Below are positions 6,672-7,078 of a stretch of DNA of 7,078 bases, piece after piece (positions within the stretch are counted from its first letter, which is position 1; every line of letters starts with the position of its first letter). Location: assembly GCA_009701085.1 (NCBI GenBank), contig WLKV01000028.1:1-7078 (forward strand), read 5' to 3'. The position numbers and the translations under genes were made by a program. A model generated the notes under the pieces. It had not been told where the DNA came from. It saw only the letters and a list, made by a program, of their open reading frames with translations, and did not search any database. The DNA comes from Actinomycetota bacterium. GTDB taxonomy: Bacteria > Actinomycetota > Actinomycetes > Nanopelagicales > Nanopelagicaceae.

Positions 6672-6855
6672 CCGCCGAGAAGAGAACGCCCTCTGGTCGA
6701 TCTTCGGCTACCTCGTTTCAGGCCTGCTCTTCTGGGGCGGCATCGGCTGGGCGGCAGACCACTTCTTCAACACCACCTACCTGACCCTCATCGGCCTCTT
6801 GGTCGGAATGGGCGGGGCGCTCTACCTCGTCTGGCTGCGGTTCGGACGCGAATAA
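6652..6855 (+). CDS. atpZ: AtpZ/AtpI-family small membrane protein (ATPase gene 1 type)
   Basis: This 67-residue protein has two membrane helices (about 14–34 and 44–62). It carries the family pattern of a Gly-rich first helix (GGIGWAAD with Asp36), a short loop, and a second helix rich in Gly (LIGLLVGMGGAL), ending in a basic tail. Such proteins accompany bacterial F1Fo operons and are proposed to act with AtpI in Fo assembly or magnesium handling. The ATG lies inside the upstream gene, which ends 20 bases later in another frame; no ribosome binding site is visible, so translation is probably coupled. The order here is AtpI-like, then AtpZ-like, the reverse of the atpZ–atpI order I recall from Bacillus. 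The gene is richer in G+C (113 of 180 bases over 6661–6840, hand count) than the preceding one. Confidence 0.8.
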   Translation: MSNNPTNRREENALWSIFGYLVSGLLFWGGIGWAADHFFNTTYLTLIGLLVGMGGALYLVWLRFGRE

Positions 6856-6863
6856 GTAAGCCT

Positions 6864-6960
6864 CTGGGGAAGTGACCAGCCCCACGGGAAATCCCTGATT
6901 TCCGATTTCACAGGGGAGAGGTTTTCCCCATAAGGTTGCCCTGCTTTACCGCTTCCCCAG
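6864..6960 (+). other. Inverted-repeat-rich intergenic element upstream of atpB
   Basis: An outer stem pairs CTGGGGAAGTG (6864–6874) with CGCTTCCCCAG (6950–6960), 11 bp with one G·T wobble. Inside it, GGAAAT (6887–6892) pairs with ATTTCC (6898–6903), and GGGGAGA (6913–6919) pairs with TTTCCCC (6923–6929, one wobble). Several GGGG/CCCC blocks could pair in alternative ways. The outer arm is not followed by a T run, so this is not a standard intrinsic terminator. It may be a structured RNA, an mRNA-stabilising or processing site between the accessory genes and atpB, or a DNA-level repeat. Confidence 0.5.
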
Positions 6961-6969
6961 CGAATGGTC

Positions 6970-6975
6970 TATAAG
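6970..6975 (+). promoter_or_regulatory. Candidate -10 box (TATAAG) for atpB
   Basis: TATAAG matches five of six bases of TATAAT. A start site about seven bases downstream would give a 5' leader of roughly 19 nt containing AAGGAG (6990–6995) just before the atpB start. The best -35-like sequence, TTTACC (6945–6950), is weak and 19 bases away. It would let the core ATP synthase genes be transcribed separately from the upstream genes. Confidence 0.4.
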
Positions 6976-7000
6976 CCCTTTTATCTCTCAAGGAGTGTGT

Positions 7001-7078
7001 GTGCGCGCGTTAAGTAACTTACACGCAGAAGGTGATGGATTCGTCCCACCTAGTACAAACGACTTCAACCTCCCCCCA
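7001..7078 (+). CDS. atpB: ATP synthase Fo subunit a, N-terminal fragment
   Basis: An open frame of 26 codons runs to the window end. Its text (start, then RALSNLHAEGDGF, VPPSTNDFNLPP) resembles the short N-terminal extension before the first membrane helix of actinobacterial subunit a, which often has a PP…F..PP pattern. Gene context supports this strongly: AtpI- and AtpZ-like genes come just before. Subunit a forms the proton half-channels next to the c-ring. I chose GTG 7001 because AAGGAG (6990–6995) ends five bases upstream; an in-frame GTG at 6995 overlaps that site. None of the functional helices, including the essential arginine, is inside the window, so the call rests on context and a short N-terminus. 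Confidence 0.78.
   Translation, partial: MRALSNLHAEGDGFVPPSTNDFNLPP

Noticed and set aside
6913..6929. Intrinsic terminator at the GGGGAGA/TTTCCCC hairpin before atpB
   Set aside because: No T run follows (ATAAGG), the stem is short with a wobble, and blocking transcription here would require a fully independent atpB promoter. Kept only as part of a structured element.
1..7078. CRISPR arrays, insertion sequences, tRNA or rRNA genes, phage or defence genes
   Set aside because: Read on both strands; no regularly spaced repeats, transposase-like frames, cloverleaf or rRNA-like sequence was seen. The gene content is conserved housekeeping.

Overview
The window looks like a piece of an actinobacterial chromosome. 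All genes are on the + strand, in the order rho – rpmE – prfA – prmC – Sua5/YrdC-like gene – glyA – wecA-type gene – atpI-like – atpZ-like – atpB. This matches the conserved rho-to-ATP-synthase neighbourhood I recall from Mycobacterium and Streptomyces. Base composition is moderate (several hand-counted lines fall near 50% G+C) and spacing is very tight. That would fit a low-GC, streamlined actinobacterium such as the freshwater acI/Nanopelagicales group. The lineage is an inference from gene order and composition, not something the sequence proves.

Layout. Positions 1–252 are the 3' end of rho, closed by a strong hairpin. Positions 411–800 encode a small secreted Ala/Thr-rich protein with an internal repeat; I do not recognise it as part of the conserved cluster. 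A second terminator and a structured leader precede rpmE (956–1165), which has its own terminator. A translation block follows: prfA (RF1), prmC (which methylates the RF1 GGQ glutamine) and a YrdC-domain gene, separated by 9 and 2 nt. glyA (3883–5145) begins six bases after a TANNNT -10-like hexamer and has no ribosome binding site, so it is probably transcribed as a leaderless mRNA. A wecA-type gene for polyprenyl-phosphate sugar-1-phosphate transfer follows after 16 nt. It overlaps the atpI-like gene by 20 nt, which overlaps the atpZ-like gene by another 20 nt. A 145-nt gap with extensive inverted repeats and a TATAAG promoter candidate leads into atpB, which runs off the window at 7078.

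How the genes connect: Rho and RF1/PrmC end transcription and translation; L31 is a zinc-type ribosomal protein; the YrdC-like protein sits where the tRNA t6A synthase TsaC normally is; GlyA supplies glycine and one-carbon units; the wecA product starts a cell-wall glycan; the last three genes start the F1Fo ATP synthase operon.

Most of the window is ordinary housekeeping sequence, and I see no CRISPR, mobile element, defence system or tRNA/rRNA gene. The observations most worth a second look are the Sua5/YrdC-like protein, whose fold-level motifs survive while nearly all of its usual substrate-binding residues are replaced; the structured segment before atpB; the rpmE leader; the inferred leaderless start of glyA; and the repeated secreted protein. 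No stretch over 300 bases lacks a gene.
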